Source of the DNA: Heterostelium album PN500
Taxonomy: Eukaryota > Evosea > Eumycetozoa > Acytosteliales > Acytosteliaceae
Direction of reading: 5' to 3'
Length of the DNA stretch: 64,000 nucleotides
Assembly (NCBI RefSeq): GCF_000004825.1
Contig: NW_008805071.1
Coordinates: 1,488,001 to 1,552,000, forward strand
Shown here: in pieces, positions 36,360-48,815 of the stretch
How the letters are laid out: every line of letters starts with the position of its first letter
Numbering within the stretch: the stretch's first letter is position 1
The notes under the pieces: generated by a model
Database searches by the model: none
Seen by the model: only the letters and a program-made list of their open reading frames with translations
Told to the model about the DNA's origin: nothing
Position numbers and translations under genes: made by a program

Positions 36360-36686
36360 TAATCGAATTACTATTTAATTAAACAAAAAAAAAATATAAT
36401 ATATTTTAATTTATTAATAAAAAAAATACTAAATTTAATTTTACAAAAAAAAAAGAATGTTTGGTTGTGTTTGCAGGTCTTTTGAAAAGAATAGATCGCG
36501 AAGCATATGAAAAAACAAAAAATGCTTCTTTTTTGTTACGATATTGATGGAAGCAAATATTGAAATTTGATAATTATACTATAAATATGTTACTGATTAA
36601 TCATTTTAAACATCAAATTACTAAAAATAAAATACAAATAACTAAATTTTCGATTCAATAATTTATTTAAACAAAATAAATTAAAA
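36360..36686. other. intergenic region
   Basis: AT-rich promoter region of the GST gene. Nothing else seen. Confidence 0.5.
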
Positions 36687-37286
36687 ATGTCACAACCAAC
36701 TTTATATTATTTCGATGCTAGAGCTCGTGCTGAAACAATTCGTTTCATTCTCAAGTTGAAAGGTGTTGCTTTCAACGATGTCAGATTAAAAGAGATTCCA
36801 GCTGAATTGAAAGAAAAGGCCAACTTTGGACAGCTCCCATTCTATGAAGATGAGAATATCAGTTTGTCACAATCACTCGCTATCGAATCATATCTTGCAG
36901 AGGTCCACGGTTTGGACGGTAACACCGCAGTCGAACGTGCCTTGATCAGTCAATATGTTCATGCTACCCAGGACGTCTATAATCCATATTTCTCAGCCAA
37001 CAATGAAGCCAGCAACCTCAAATTCAAAGTAGAGACAGCTCCAAAGTATTTAACCCGTTTCGAACAACACTTGAAGGCTGCTGGTGGTGAGCACTTTGTA
37101 GGTAACAGACTTACACTTGCCGATATCTCTGTCTTTGCATTGCTCGACTACTTCCATCAACAAACACACAACAATCTTCTCGAAGTTTTGGCACCATTCA
37201 CCTTGTTAATACAATTCTACAACAAGATTGCTGCCATCCCATCTGTTGCCGAGCACATCAAAACAAGACCAACCACCAGATTATAA
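36687..37286 (+). CDS. glutathione S-transferase, alpha/sigma-like
   Basis: A 199-residue intron-free cytosolic GST. The N-terminal thioredoxin-fold domain opens with LYYFDARARAETIRFILKLK, where Tyr8 fits the catalytic Tyr and the RARAE block is the usual sigma/alpha context. GQLPFYEDENISLSQSLAIE holds the cis-Pro and the SQS glutathione-binding motif. The all-helical C-terminal domain ends with LTLADISVFALLDYF, the family N-capping box. Length is normal (about 200). The enzyme conjugates glutathione to electrophiles or acts as a prostaglandin-type isomerase; the substrate cannot be told. It is convergent with the aldehyde dehydrogenase 106 bp away. Confidence 0.92.
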   Translation: MSQPTLYYFDARARAETIRFILKLKGVAFNDVRLKEIPAELKEKANFGQLPFYEDENISLSQSLAIESYLAEVHGLDGNTAVERALISQYVHATQDVYNPYFSANNEASNLKFKVETAPKYLTRFEQHLKAAGGEHFVGNRLTLADISVFALLDYFHQQTHNNLLEVLAPFTLLIQFYNKIAAIPSVAEHIKTRPTTRL

Positions 37287-37392
37287 ATTATAAAACAACA
37301 AATTCAATTGTATTTATAAATAAAATTATTTCCAGAGCATTTATTTATTCAGAAGTTTAAACAACAATTAGTCTTTTTTATTTTATTTTTTT

Positions 37393-39276
37393 TTACATTA
37401 ATAACTTTGGATTTCTAATTGCTTGAGATGTGAAACTGATGGCAGCTCTAATCTTGTTGAATACTCCTGCTTGATAGATCATAAAGATGGCTTGACGAAT
37501 GATACCAACTGCAGCTGGATCAATTGGGTAACGAATCAAACGTGGAACTGGAGTCTTAATACCGAAACGATCGGTCAAAACTGAGACTTCACGTGAGAAT
37601 CCACGGAGACCCTCTGGACCGTTGAATCTTCCGAATCCGGATTCCTTACATCCACCGAATGGCAAATCTTGAACCAAATACGATGCTCCATAGTCGTTGA
37701 TTGTCAACATTCCGGTTTGTACACGCTTTCCAATACGCTCGGCACGTGCCAAGTCGGAAGTCAAGATGCTGCAACCCAAACCAAAGGCAGTACCATTTAC
37801 CATACGAACCAAATCGTCTTCATTGCTGAATTTGACAAGTGTGGCAACTGGACCGAATGCCTCTTCGTTAAAGATAGTCATCTTCTCAGTTACATTAGCG
37901 AGGACTGTTGGCATGAAGAAGTGACCTACCTTGTGTTCTGGATGACGCTTTCCACCGGCCAAACATTTCGCACCTTCCTTGATGGCGGTGTTGACGAGGT
38001 GCTCTACTTTGTCGACTTGTGCTGGCATGGTCATCGATCCGAAATCGACTTGTCCTGATTCGGGTGGACCTTGCTTGAGTGAGTTGATCAGGTCGGCCAA
38101 AGACTTGGCAAACTTGTCGTAGACACGTTCGTGAACAAAGACACGCTCCGACGAGATACAGTTCTGTCCCAAATTGATGAAACATCCACGTTGAACGATT
38201 CCCATTGCCCAGTCGAGATCGACGTCGTCGAAAACAATCATTGGATCCTTTCCACCGAGTTCCAAGATGACCGGGGTCAAATTGTCACTGGCAGCCTTCA
38301 TGACACGCTTTCCAGTGGCTGGCGAACCAATGAACAAAATCTTGTCGACTCCACTACGAACCAAAGCCTCACCAGTCTCACCCATACCTGGAAGCAACTG
38401 AATCAAATCTGGATTGTGTCCACGCTTGGCAAGAACTTCTCGGATCAATTGCTCAAAGAGAACCTTTGAGTAAGTGGACCACTCGGAAACCTTAACCAAT
38501 GCTGCATTTCCTGAGAAGATGGCAGCGGCAGCAGCAGAGATAATCGAATGAACTGGATAATTCCATGGAATGATGATACCAATGACACCGAGTGGATGAT
38601 ACTCTAAACGAGCAGATTTAGTACCCATCAACATTGGAACACGTCTCTTTTGTGTCTTGAGAGCATCTTCACCATAGTTGATCAAATATCTCAATTTCTC
38701 ACAACTTGTCAAAATCTCTCCAAATGTTGCTTCAAATCCTGTACACAGAAAAAAAAATAAAAAGATTTGTTGTTAATTAACTTTCATTACTAACTAATAA
38801 TCTAATAACTTACTTGTTTTACCAGTATCTCTCATTGAGGATTCAACGATTTCCTTTTCATATTTGATGAACATGTCGATGAAATCCTGGAGTACTTGTT
38901 TACGCTCGGCGAAAGAGGTCTCTGCCCATTCGGCTTGGGCGATACGTGCAGCCTCCAAAGTCTGTTTGACTTCGTCAGCCTTGAGAGCCTTGACGGTTCC
39001 CATGAGCTTTCCAGTGGCTGGATTGACACACTCGATAGTTGGTCCAGTTCCTTTGGATGCTGGTGAAACTCCAACGGGACGAGCTTCACGCTTTGGCAAA
39101 CGAGCCGAAGACGATCCAAACAACCAACGCACCACCATAAAAGCAATGATTGTACTCAATGCCCATGAGAGGTAGAAAGTGGCATTCTTGTAACCGACGA
39201 TTTCATCGTAGGCCTTAACATCGACACCGAATGTAGATTGAACTGATTCTTCAAATTTATTGATAAATTGATCCAT
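37393..39276 (-). CDS. membrane-anchored aldehyde dehydrogenase
   Basis: Exons 38814-39276 and 37393-38738 give 602 residues. The enzyme oxidises aldehydes to acids with NAD(P)+. The N-terminus adds about 95 residues to the usual 500, with a TM segment at about 32-53 (FYLSWALSTIIAFMVVRWLF), so the enzyme is probably tethered to the ER or another membrane. Catalytic parts are complete: PWNYP near 212, the glutamate in LELGGK at 314, and the nucleophile Cys348 in LGQNCISS. FGxVATLVKF and the LPFGGCKESGFGR block are also present. Such anchoring fits long-chain or fatty aldehydes, which is inference. The junction gives TGKTRFEATFGE, as in other family members. It is divergent from the sterol oxidase gene across 703 bp. 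Confidence 0.92.
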
Positions 39277-39979
39277 TTTCCAATGTTGTTGTCTTGCTAG
39301 TGTGTAATATTGGTAAACTTAATTCTATTTGAATTCCGTCACTCTTTCGTCACTTGTTTAGATTGCTTGGAATCCTTAAAAAGTACTCTCGAGTGGGAAA
39401 TTGATCGTGGATTAAGTGTTTAAACAAAACAATGATCACTAATTATGATGAAGGTCAAACTGTAAAAGGTTATTTTGGAAAGAAAAAAAATCAAAAAAAA
39501 AATTAAAAAAAAATTAAAAATCTTTTTTTTTTTTTTCATCACACTTCAGACAAGAATTTCTTAAAACGAATGAAGTGAGTGATCATAAAAAAGAAGAGCA
39601 CAAGATGATCTGATGGTGGAGGGCTAAACCAAAAAGTATTATTTTTCAAGTTTTTTTAGTTTTGTTTTCTTTTTTTTTTTATTATTTTTGTTATTTTTTA
39701 TTTTTGTTTGTTTTTAGTTTGTTTTGTATTAGTGATTCATCATAGTTTATTTAGTAGTTAGCTAATTAAAAACAAAACAAAGCAAAAGAAGTTCTTACTT
39801 TGTAGTTTGTTATATATATTGTTGTTATTTCATATATAGTTATTAGTAGTACTTGTACTTGTTTTTAAAATTATTATTTTTGTCTTACCTTTTTTTTTAT
39901 CAAGGTTAAATATCAAATTTACGTATTTTTATCGCGGTAGTAATACACTAGTACATTCGTATAGAATAACAACAAGAAA
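39277..39979. other. divergent promoter region, aldehyde dehydrogenase / sterol oxidase
   Basis: AT-rich with long A/T runs at 39480-39540 and 39650-39715. Shared promoter space for two probable ER lipid enzymes. No ORF or RNA seen. Confidence 0.5.
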
Positions 39980-40980
39980 ATGATTGCTCAAATCAGAGAA
40001 CAGTTGTACGAGTTGTTTAAATCGAGCGAGGTACACAGCATCGCCTTGTCAGATCCACAACCTACAAACTTTATCGAATATACCTGGCTCTGGATTTTAG
40101 AGAGCTACGGTGAATTTGGATTGTTCCTTATTTTCTATCTCTCAATGGCATTTCTTTATGCACTCGGTGGTTTATTCTTTTATTTCTGTGACAAGTTCCA
40201 TTGGTTCCAATCAAGAAAGATTCAAATCAAGGTAATTATAAATAATAATTTTTAAAATTTCATACACTTTTTTATTAATTTATATGATTTACATTTACCA
40301 GAAATATCCAACCAGCGATGATATTAAAAGATGTATTAATAACCTTGTTACAAATTATATTCTAATTGTTCTTCCACTTGGAATCATTTCTTTCCCATTC
40401 TCGAGAATTCTTGGAATGCAACATTCCCTTCCATTGCCACCTGTGTAAGTATTATAATCATTCAAATACTACCTAAAGTAATATTCATAAATACTAATTA
40501 ATATTTATTTATTATTATAATAATAGATGGAGATTTTTATTTGATATGTTATTATGTTTGATTGGAGAGGATTTCTTCCATTATTGGATGCACAGATTCT
40601 TCCATACTCCATGGTTCTACAAGAACATTCATAAGGAGCACCACTACTACACTGCACCATTTGGTTTCACAGCTTCTTATGCACACCCAGTTGAAGTTGT
40701 ATTCCTCGGATTGGCAACATTCGCACCAGCATTCATTTTGCGACCACACTTTATTACATTCTACTCGTGGTTCATCTTACGTCAACTCGATGCAGTGCTC
40801 ACCCACTCTGGATACGACATTGAATTGTTCCCATTCAACTTGTTGCCAACCTACGGAGGTACCGCCTTCCACGACTACCATCACAAGGAGTTCACCTGCA
40901 ACTACGGATCACGTTTCACCTGGCTCGATAAGTTACTCGGAACCTACAAAGAGAAGAAGTCACCAACCAAATCAAATTAA
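39980..40980 (+). CDS. MSMO1: C4-methylsterol monooxygenase
   Basis: Exons 39980-40231, 40302-40444 and 40527-40980 give 282 residues. The enzyme is a di-iron oxidase of the ER that starts removal of C4 methyl groups in sterol synthesis. The three histidine boxes are present with correct spacing: HYWMH at 150-154, HKEHH at 167-171 and HDYHH at 247-251. Hydrophobic segments lie near 35-70, 100-125, 130-145 and 185-215. EYTWLWILESYGEF near the N-terminus and APFGFTASYAHPVEV are typical of the ERG25/SMO branch. Length agrees with yeast Erg25 (309) and human MSMO1 (293). The second donor could be GT at 40443 or 40445; the phase-2 choice restores PPVWRFLFDML. Confidence 0.93.
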
Positions 40981-41262
40981 TAAATAATAATAATACTATA
41001 AAAAGATATTAATAAATAGTTTTATTTTATTTTTATTTTTTTGTCAAGAATCACAGTGAACTGCGTGTCACAATCTAATAATGATTATGTGTTAACTTAT
41101 CAGATTTATTTTTCGTTTTTTTATTTGTTAAATTTTTTTCAATGATTTAAGCATTATAATTGGTTGATCATATGACTGATTAGTTTAACATTGTTAATTA
41201 TATTATTGTATTATAACATTAAAATAAAAAGAAAAATAAAATAGAATAAAACCAGTAGAGGA

Positions 41263-42865
41263 ATGAAAAGAGTGGTTGTTACAGGTTTAGGTATGTTGAC
41301 ACCCTTTGGTAGAGGTGTACAACATAATTGGAGTAGGTTGGTAGATTCTAGTTGTGCAATAGCACCGTTATCGTTCGAGGAGTTTAAAGATATACCTTGT
41401 AAGGTAGCCGCTCAGATACCAAGAGGTGATGAACATCCATATCAATTCAATGATGCTTTAATTCCACAACAAGTATGATAGTGATTCTTTGTTCGACTAA
41501 TCAAGTTGCTTGCTTGCTTGGTTGATTGGTTGGTTGGTTGGTTGATTGATCAATTATCATTTTTCTAATCGTTCTATTTAAAGGTTAGATCAGGATGTAG
41601 TGATTTCATAAAGTATGCAATTGTAGCATCACAAGACGCTTTACAAGATTCAAAATTAGATATCCTCAATAATGTTGAACTACAAGAAAGAACAGTAAAT
41701 ACAACAAATGTTTATGATTGATTTGTCAAATCGAAATCACCAGTTAATATTAACAACTGTTATTATTTCTTTCGAAAAAAATAAGGGTGTCTATATAGGT
41801 AGTGGTATAGGTGCATTAGGAGAAGTTACAAGTGCATATGATAAGATAAAATCACAAGTAAGTGTTGACTTATTCCAAGTTTGTTTGTTTGTTTTTGATT
41901 ATTAACTAATTGTTATCGTTACTTTTATTTTAACCAAACAACAACAACAACAACAACAACAGGGAATGAATAAATTAAGTGCTTACTTTGTACCAAGGAT
42001 ATTGATAAATGAAGCGTCAGGAATTGTTAGTATATTGAATAAGATTAAAGGACCAAATCTCTCAGTGGTATCTGCGTGTGCAACTGGCGCTCATGCTATT
42101 GGAGAGTCATTCAGGAAGATAAAGTATGGTGAAGTGGATGTTATGTTGTGTGGAGGTACGGAAGCATCAATCAATGCGTTGTCGATCATAGGATTCTCTC
42201 GAATGAAAGCACTGTCCACCAAGTATAACGATCGTCCGCAACAAGCGAGCAGACCGTTCGACGAAGGAAGAGATGGATTTGTTATGGGTGAGGGTGCTGG
42301 TATTCTGGTGCTGGAGGAGCTGGAGCATGCTTTGGCGCGGTCAGCTCACATCTATTGCGAAGTGCTCGGCTATGGTGCCAGTGGGGACGCGCACCATATC
42401 TCGGCACCGGAGCCGTCTGGCGAAGGAGCGCGTCGTTCAATGTCTCAGGCGATCCGAGAGGCAGCGATAACCAATCCACTCGAGCAGATCGACTATGTTA
42501 ACGCTCATTCCACCTCCACGCCACTTGGCGACGCCATTGAATGCAAAGCAGTTATCGATCTCTTTGGAATTGATAGAAATAATTCAAATAACAATAGTAG
42601 TAGATTAGCGATGACTTCAAATAAAAGTGCAATTGGTCATTTGTTGGGTGCTGCCGGTAGTGTTGAATCGATATTCTCCATACTGGCGCTCAATAATAAT
42701 CTTATCCCACCCAATCTCAATCTTCAACAACCGACACCACATGCAGCTGGATTGCATTTAGTTGCCAACCAACCACTACAAAAATCAATCAATATAGTAC
42801 TGAAGAATTCATTTGGATTTGGTGGAACTAATGCAACCTTGTTATTCAAAAAATTTAACAATTAA
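41263..42865 (+). CDS. OXSM: 3-oxoacyl-[ACP] synthase, mitochondrial KAS II type
   Basis: Exons 41263-41472, 41584-41694, 41786-41857 and 41963-42865 give 431 residues. The enzyme condenses malonyl-ACP with acyl-ACP in the type II fatty-acid pathway, which in eukaryotes runs in mitochondria and feeds lipoate synthesis. The Cys-His-His triad is intact: Cys170 in VSACATGAHA, His313 in NAHSTSTPLGD and His357 in NKSAIGHLLGAAGS. GVYIGSGIG and DEGRDGFVMGEGAGILVLEE are family blocks. The chain opens at once with MKRVVVTGLGMLTPFG, the start of the thiolase fold, so no mitochondrial presequence is visible. Either a short upstream exon is missing or targeting is unusual. An Asn/Ser insert lies near 335-345. 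Confidence 0.92.
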
Positions 42866-45800
42866 AATATTTATTTATTTCCAAACTACAACAACAACCA
42901 TTTTGTAAATCAATTCATATCAACCAAATATTATTTTATAAGATACAAACAATTAACATTGCCAATCAATTACTGTTTTACAATTTAATTAATACTTACC
43001 ATTATAAGTCAGTTAGAAAAAAACAAACAAAAAAAAAGATTATAAATACACCCATATTCATGATAATTAATTACCATGGTAGAAATAAATGGGTACATAA
43101 AAAGTGATACCAGAAGGTTTGAAGTTTTCTTTGGAGATATTCTTATCACTTGGTAAGTTTCATCTTAGTTTAATTAAACTAAATTTTGTAGTGAATAATA
43201 GATATTGCACACATTAGTTCAAATAATTACTTTTTTTGTTAATTTTTGTATCGTTCAGTTTTGTGTGTTGTGTTGGGGTGTGAGTAAATATTGTGTTATT
43301 TTATTTTTGCACAAATTTTTTTTATTTTTTTGATTATGTTGAACAGGGTCTGAAACAACTTAAAATACATTTAAAAGAAACAAACCATCTCACAGTTTTT
43401 ACTAAGATTTTAGAAAAGTAACAAACCTAGTAATGTAACTTACTTTTATTGATTAAGACTCACACGTGAGATAGTTAATTGTATATCTTTGGTGAATAGA
43501 TAGTAATTACCAATGAATGGATATCATATGATTAAAAAAACAATCACCAATTGCTTGATATTGACAAAACATAAAATACATGATCAATGAATAATTAAAC
43601 TTAACACATAACCTTCCAACTAAACAACTCATAGGTATATTTTTACTAGAAAAGGAAAATTTTTTCCTCATACTTGTACTTTACTGTTTTGTTTGCACTT
43701 AATAAATCAGTTGTTTATTGTTGTTTGAGGTGAAAGGGGTGTGAGTGATCTTGTTGTTGTCTGAATAATATTGTTGTGTAATTCTAATTAATGATTGGTC
43801 TGTATTTTTGAACTGAATATTAAACGTGTGGTTTTGAATTCAAAAATTTGAAGGATCAACCTAGATCCATATCACACATCAACCACTGAATTCCATTTAA
43901 AGAACTAAAATCAATCAAAAAAAAAAAAAAAAGATCTGAATAATGTCAGAGGTGTTTCTTTGTTGAAGGGTATGTGTGGTGGGTTTGGTTTGATATCTTG
44001 AAAATAATCAAATATTTCCATTGTGCAAACACACTCACTCTCAATCACCAGCAGTGATGAATTCTATTTCGAAAAATTAGAAACCTCAAAGAAAAGACAC
44101 TACAGAGTGGGGATCAAATATGAATGATCATGAAAAGATTTCCTAAAATGAGGCATTGCTGGGTGAATGAGTGTGTATTGGTCCTGTTCATATGATTTTA
44201 CTTTTTGTTTGATGAGGGAACACCACCCCACATACCCTTTTTTTCAATTTGCAAAAAAAAAAGGTAAATAAAAAAAACATTTTAATCCCCCATTACAACA
44301 GTGAATCAGGAATTATCTCATTAAGGAAATTTTTATCATTTCACCTAATTTTTACTAAATATAGAAGAATTTGTGTGATTAATTTTAATGAATAGTTTTC
44401 TCCATTTTGATTTTATTAAATTTTCTTTATGAGGAGCTACTTATTTTTTTTTCTTTTTGTTTTTTTTTTTTATTTTGTTTTTTAATTAATTAGAATTATA
44501 ATTAATCCATCTACCTTCTTCTTTCCTTCTTTTCTTCTAGTGGCATCAAGAATTACAACTACAAAAAAGATGTTCTGTCAAGAGTAGAACAAACAATTAT
44601 ATTTACAACTTAGATAAACATCAAAATAACTCAAACACCACAAACACAACAACAACAACACAGTTATTATTTCATAATAATATAAAACAAAACTACAAAT
44701 CTTTAAATTATTTATTGATTGATTTAATTTAATATATTTTATTGTTTTTGATTATTGATTTGATCAATCAGATAAAGTAGTTATAATTAAATTCAAGTGT
44801 ATATTATGTGTATATAGATTATATAGATTAAAAATAGTATAGAATAGACTTAATCAAGCAGATCCAATAAAACCTCATAATTCAACAATTCTGTTGTACT
44901 CCTCCTAAATATAACTTTCAATTAAAAATTGAAACCAATAAAAGGTAAAGATTTAGAAAAATTCCATCTCTATTTTTGATTTGTTTTAATCTATATATAA
45001 AAATACATAGTTTCCAATCATATACAGATCAATCATATGTTTTCACACCAATGCCAAAGCGGAACAACTTCAGTTCCTAAATCATTCGTACACACCACAC
45101 TCTAGTATATTTATACTACCACACCATAAAACTAAATTTCACCAATGATCAATCGATCCTATTTTCGCCACAAATGCTCCAATCGAAATGAATGAAATTA
45201 AATTAAAAAAAAAAAAAAAGAAGTAAAACACATAAAAACAACAATTCCTCATTTGTTTGGTTAGATTATACCATATATGACAAAATGATAATAACCATTT
45301 ATATACAATAACAACAACAACAAAAGGGGGGATTGTTTAATCAATCTATGTGTTAGTGTGTGTGGATCAAATAAATTAGCTCATATTATTTTATTTATAG
45401 TACTATTTATATTATATGGTTTTTCATTTGTGGTTATTGTTTTTTTATTGTTATTTGTTTGTTTGTTGGTTTGTGGTAGTAGTGGTGGTGGTAGTATAAA
45501 TACTATTTATGATGCAAATAATTATGATGATTTTAATTATGATGATAATATACAGTACTGTGAATGTAAGAGCAGCAGCAGCAATAACAACAACAACAAA
45601 GATGAATAGTAATAATACATCTTATTCTTCTTAATTGTTCATTTCGATTTTATAGTGTGTCAACTCTGTGGGGCAAAGAACGTTGAGTATGCAATAACAA
45701 TAAATACTTAACTATATTTGTATATGGTGCTTTTTTGAATTACCTTTCTTGGATATTACACTCTCTGAATCTAACACACACTCTCTATCTATCTCTATCT

Positions 45801-47400
45801 CTCCCTCACTTTTTTTAAACATATCATATCGATAAACAACAACAACAACACCAACAATAGTAGTAATATCAATAACATCATTATTTCCTGATTCGTTGGT
45901 TTTGTATACAACCATTCTATCTACCACAGTCAATAGATAAGTTTAACCCCATCTATCTATCCACTAACACACAAACACTGAGTGTCCGTTGGGAAATGAA
46001 ATATTATCGTGAAACTATTATGTTATATAAATATATAATTACTTCTTATTGGCTGGTATTTGTTTTGAATCAATAACAATGTGTTATTGTCATATTTGAC
46101 TATTACCATAATAGCCATTCAATTACAAATCACCGTACCCCATCCCATATTAACTACTGTCATTGTCAAGAAAACATAGTAATATCAATAAACATGATGA
46201 TAATAATCATATTCCTTTCCTTCTTCTTGTGAATATCTACTTTTCGCAAATGCATTAATTTATATTTATTTTCTCGCAGTGACAATACAACACCACTGCC
46301 ACAACCACAAACAACAATAATGAGTAACCACTTCAAAATTTATATATACATATATTTATACATATATATTTATTTATATATATGTATATATGATCCACAC
46401 TTACCACACATCTTTCTATCACCCACCTATCTGTCGACCACCACTACCACCATCAAACAAAGACAAATAAAGAATCAAATTTGCACTAATAATTTGAGTT
46501 AACTGTTGTTGTATTGTTTTGGTGAGGGGTGTATATCTGCTTGGTGTGTTTGTCTGTGTTTGACACTAATCCACTCTACTAGAGTATCGGAAAGATACAT
46601 CAACATTAATGAAATGGATTTGTTTATTGATTCAAAACAGTAGCAACCATCAAACAATAATATAAAAAAATACCAATTCAATTTAATTTCATTTTGGATT
46701 CTATTTCTCAACATTAATAATAAATAATTTTCAATATTCATAATTTTCCACCTATTCCATATTCCAGGATTCAAGGTTTTTTATATTATTTATTGTTTTT
46801 ATTGTTGTATTTTATCTTGTCCAATCTCTAGACCATCTATAGTAATACAACAAGTCAGACAGACTATTGTCATTCAGCATTCATTCAGTCAGGACAACAA
46901 TAAACATATAATTAATAGTATTTAGTAATATTAATGAAAATTAAATAATAATAATAATACCATTAATAGTTTTTGTTTTTCTTTCTATTTCCTTTCACTC
47001 TGCTGCCTCTATACTTATATTAGTTTAAGTAGTATATATTTAGCACACTATTCGTATTTGTTTTTTAATTCATTACTATTTATATATTGGTATTATTCAT
47101 TCAAACTAGTTGCAACAGTAATAATTCATAATTATAGCAATCCCACTCCACTCATTATTGTTATTGTTGTTTATTTTTGTTTTTCCCATTAAAATTCCAT
47201 TCCTCTCAATAACAATAACAATAACAACAATAATTTTACAACAATACATAAATTTATATATATCATACGAATTCATTAATTAAAATTTTATTCCTTTTAG
47301 TATCATATTATAATAACCAAATAGTAGAAATAACAAAGTAGAAAAAAAATATCTTTTTTTTCCTATATATATATTTTATATATATTTTATTTTCCATAAG
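42866..47400. promoter_or_regulatory. 4.5-kb region upstream of the actin-fragmin kinase gene, mostly gene-free
   Basis: AT-rich. G-box-like GGGGTGTGAG appears at 43273-43284 and 43733-43745, and the complementary CCACCCCACATACCC lies at about 44222-44236. The second half is A/C-rich on the plus strand, as in the other two long regions. One possible spliced gene at 45340-45711 is listed apart. TA-rich runs at 46340-46395 and (CAA)n tracts are simple sequence. The frame at 46320-46502 is a TATA-repeat artefact. Confidence 0.5.
45340..45711 (+). other. possible exons of an unrecognised small membrane protein
   Basis: An open frame from 45340 codes for CGSNKLAHIILFIVLFILYG, more hydrophobic sequence, then a Gly/Ser turn and an Asp/Asn/Tyr-rich stretch ending IQYCE. 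A canonical GTAAGA donor follows at 45566, and a TATAG acceptor ends at 45655 (90-bp intron). Splicing gives YCELCQLCGAKNVEYA and a stop at 45709-45711. The four-cysteine CxxCxxC pattern across the junction looks like a zinc site rather than chance. There is no ATG in the first frame, so an upstream exon would be needed (AG at 45355-45356). A further donor, GTATGC, lies at 45686. Evidence is weak. Confidence 0.25.
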
Positions 47401-48815
47401 ATGGAGAGAGAGCCAACCTTGTCCACCAGTCTTACATTTCTAACTGGTGGAAGCAGTGGTGCTGGTAGTACCCATTTATTTATAGACGATAATTTCAGTC
47501 TGGGCGGCAGTGTTAGCAACTCAACAAACGTTATTACAACCTGTCAGCAACAAGACTGGAACATGCAGAAGCATTTGAATAGCGGCAGTATAGGAAGCAG
47601 TAGTAGTAGTCACAAGAATTGTAGCAGCAGTAGTAGTATAGCAGACGATAATAGCAGCTCTGACGGATCCGACAAATTCCAACCCCCCGCTAACAGCAAA
47701 CTACTACCATCAAACATTCATAATTTGGACTGGAGTCGAGTTGTCCATGTCGAAAGTTGTCAATATAAAAATCAAAAGAATACATTCAGTTTATTTTACG
47801 TTACATTTTCAAAGTTAGTCGATGACAAGGAACATTACTTTAAAGTAATGTTGAAAACATCAAACAATATCACACAAGAGGTCTATTCCTCCATTCTTGC
47901 TACCATATGCCGTATCCCAATTCCAACCATGCGTTTAGTTGAATATTCTACACCCGAATTCGCTTCAATGTCTAAAAATCTACAAAGATTTTCATCCGAT
48001 TTATTATTTAAAAAAGAATTGAAAAAGAAATTTTTCTTGGGTAAATATTTTTATTATTTATAAAGAGATATCAACTTTTTTATTAACTTTAATTTAATAT
48101 TTTCATAAAACTAGTTATGGAGTGTGTAGAAGGAAAACCACTTGGTGAATTAAATATAAAAGAGTTTTTTAATGAAAAGAAATATGTACAATTGGGTCAA
48201 ATCATGGCCTTCGATTTATTTTGTAATAACTTTGATCGCTTCAACAATTTCTGGGAGAAAAGCGAGAATGAATTTTTAAATATTATAGCCAACGATACAC
48301 CATCCAAAGATGGTTGGAATTTTACCATTCTGGATACCAGAATCAACTTCATTGTCAACAGTTCTTTCACAGTCGGTTACCACAAGCACATCAATCGTCT
48401 GAAATCACTTCTCTATTCAATCTTTTCGAATCCATACTCCGAATGCACTCAAATCAAAAAGATGCGCGAAACCGTCAACAAACAATGTAAAATCAACTTG
48501 AACGAAAACGCTGGTCTCTACATTCAACACGGAATGATGGTTGGCATTCAATCGATAGTAACCTACCTCACACCAGAGATCCTTAAGGACACAAGGGATC
48601 GTGTGAAAGCATTGATCTCAGCCGACTATGACAATATCTGGAAGCGTGGAGTCGATAGCATTTATTTACCATTCATCACGGACATTCTTGAGAAATTCGA
48701 CGAGTTCGAAGTGACAATGTACCAACCTAAAATAAAAATACAATTTATTTATTTAAAGGTGAATTCAGACTCTTTATCTTTTTGTTTTTTTTTTTGTTTT
48801 TTTTTATATGAATAA
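47401..48815 (+). CDS. actin-fragmin kinase-like protein kinase
   Basis: Exons 47401-48040 and 48115-48815 give up to 446 residues. The family, first known from Physarum, phosphorylates actin in the actin-fragmin complex and has an atypical kinase fold. After a Ser-rich, disordered first 100 residues the domain begins at NLDWSRVVHVESCQ. KVMLK matches the ATP-lysine strand, VMECVEGKPLGELN the hinge, and FDLFCNNFDRFNNFW the catalytic loop with its Asn-Asn-Phe-Asp-Arg signature. FTILDTRINF follows as the metal-binding strand. No kelch repeats follow, unlike the Physarum protein. The end is uncertain: a donor-like AAG/GTGAAT at about 48759 could splice to an acceptor before 48820 and replace the Phe-rich last 18 residues. 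The start follows 4.5 kb of non-coding DNA. Confidence 0.85.

Noticed and set aside
40443-40450. Alternative donor GTGTAA for intron 2 of the sterol oxidase
   Set aside because: It would be phase 0 against a phase-2 acceptor and break the frame; GTAAGT two bases later fits.
46320-46502. 60-codon plus-strand ORF with ATG
   Set aside because: Mostly a TATATA repeat translated as Ile-Tyr; no sign of selection.
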